Source: Candidatus Brocadiaceae bacterium
Lineage (GTDB): Bacteria > Planctomycetota > Brocadiia > SM23-32
Length of the DNA stretch: 5,790 nucleotides
Assembly (NCBI GenBank): GCA_003567495.1
Contig: PWZK01000180.1
Coordinates: forward strand, 1 to 5,790
Direction: 5' to 3'
Under the pieces are notes generated by a model. It was not told where the DNA came from, ran no database searches, and saw only the letters and a list, made by a program, of their open reading frames with translations. A program made the position numbers and the translations under genes. Position 1 is the stretch's first letter. Each line of letters opens with the position of its first letter. Below, piece by piece: positions 5,058-5,790 of the stretch.

Positions 5058-5790
5058 TTACTGATTTTCAAGCAAGTCCGCAGCTTCTTGTGAACCCCAG
5101 TAGTCAACTGCTCGTTCTAAAAGAATTCTTGCGGAATCATTATCTCCATAATCCTTTACCCTTTTTGCCATCGCAATAAAAAAACGCACCCCGCGTTTTT
5201 TGTTAACCCTTGGCTTGCCCATTTTCACAGCCGTTTCAACAGCACTTCGAAGGTCTCCACCTTCGAGAAAAGTTTCTGCACATTCAAAAAGATATTTGTT
5301 TTTCAGTAACTTTGCTATATGCCAGAGCATAAAAATCATTATGGCAAAAAGTATAACACCTAAAAAAAATAAAAATTCAAAGGCTATAGCAATAATCCAA
5401 AGCGTTAATAAAATAAGCAATAGGCCTGAACATCCAGTTTTCTTTCGTAGAAAACCTTTCCATTCAGGGACTTTCACATATGGCCTGTGTGGTAAACTTA
5501 TCCCATCTAATACGGGCTTTTCTTTTTTTTCTGAATTAAGAGAATTAAATCCATTTGCCGCTAAACCCTCATTCCGGCTGAAACGCTGATCTGCGAATTC
5601 TTGATTGCGATTCACAACGGTATCGTCAGGCCTTTCTTCTTTCACCGGACCCGGCTCATATCCTTTATCCTTCAGCTTAAGCTGTAATTTTTTCAGATCT
5701 TCCTGCCCCGGCCTGATCTCAAGCGCCTCAGCAACAAGCCCGGCCGCCTCCCGATAATTCTTCTCCTTCAAATGACCGTTTATCTGTGAC
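5058..5790 (-). CDS. TPR-like membrane protein, 5' end outside the window
   Basis: The reading frame stays open to the window edge. The first possible start inside the window is a TTG at 5769-5771, but the upstream codons (encoding SQINGH) run smoothly into a TPR-like helical pair (LKEKNYREAAGLVAEALEIRP). The gene therefore almost certainly begins beyond position 5790. Counting from the TTG, a polar linker of about 40-100 is followed by a long hydrophobic stretch (115-152). This stretch is enough for two membrane helices, or a hairpin around FEF at 131-133. The C-terminal part (155-235) is helical and TPR-like (FLEGGDLRSAVETAVKMGK; YGDNDSARILLERAVDYWG). Both soluble parts would lie on the same side if there are two helices. 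TPRs bind proteins, so a membrane adaptor is plausible. It ends 58 nt before the ESCRT-III-like gene. The coding DNA looks richer in A and T than the genes downstream. I do not recognise a family. Confidence 0.82.
   Translation of the reverse strand, partial: SQINGHLKEKNYREAAGLVAEALEIRPGQEDLKKLQLKLKDKGYEPGPVKEERPDDTVVNRNQEFADQRFSRNEGLAANGFNSLNSEKKEKPVLDGISLPHRPYVKVPEWKGFLRKKTGCSGLLLILLTLWIIAIAFEFLFFLGVILFAIMIFMLWHIAKLLKNKYLFECAETFLEGGDLRSAVETAVKMGKPRVNKKRGVRFFIAMAKRVKDYGDNDSARILLERAVDYWGSQEAADLLENQ

Noticed and set aside
5769..5771. TTG as the true start of the TPR/membrane gene
   Set aside because: The frame is open upstream to the window edge and the TPR-like helix begins before the TTG, so the gene is cut by the window rather than starting here.

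Overview
The window holds five genes, all on the minus strand, so transcription runs from high to low coordinates. The order is: a 5'-truncated TPR/membrane protein (5058 to past 5790), an ESCRT-III/Snf7-like coiled-coil protein (4403-4999), a Vps4/CdvC-like AAA ATPase with an N-terminal MIT-like domain (3291-4406), a membrane protein with a probable extracytoplasmic CsgG/LpoB-like domain (2332-3180), and a zinc-ribbon protein with one clear and one degenerate FHA domain (453-2189). The ESCRT-III-like and ATPase genes overlap by 4 bp (ATGA). The other gaps are 58, 110 and 142 nt. No intrinsic terminator interrupts the series, so it may be one operon.

The centre of interest is the ESCRT-III/Vps4 pair. 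The ATPase has the Vps4-type pore loop (SKWVG), Walker A and B, a C-terminal helix like that of archaeal CdvC, and an N-terminal helical bundle. Its partner is a short, N-terminally basic, C-terminally acidic helical protein that resembles CHMP/CdvB proteins more than PspA/Vipp1. By analogy, the first protein would polymerise on membranes and the ATPase would remodel the polymer. The neighbours suggest a membrane-linked machine: two proteins with membrane segments and a phosphothreonine-reading scaffold. This functional link is inferred from gene order only.

The organism is uncertain. A strong Shine-Dalgarno sequence, AT-rich heptamer repeats in otherwise moderately GC-rich DNA, and a LpoB/CsgG-like domain favour a Gram-negative-type bacterium, perhaps an uncultured PVC-group lineage such as a planctomycete. 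No phylogenetic marker is present, and an archaeon is not excluded. If bacterial, a linked CHMP-like and MIT-Vps4-like pair is unusual, because the well-known bacterial ESCRT-III relatives (PspA, Vipp1) do not work with a Vps4 ATPase.

The first 452 bases contain no gene that I can support. They hold interleaved inverted repeats (56-95), a 15-nt tandem repeat (131-185) and a hierarchical array of AT-rich heptamers (187-449). Smaller relatives of this last array lie downstream of two other genes (2264-2288, 3247-3292).
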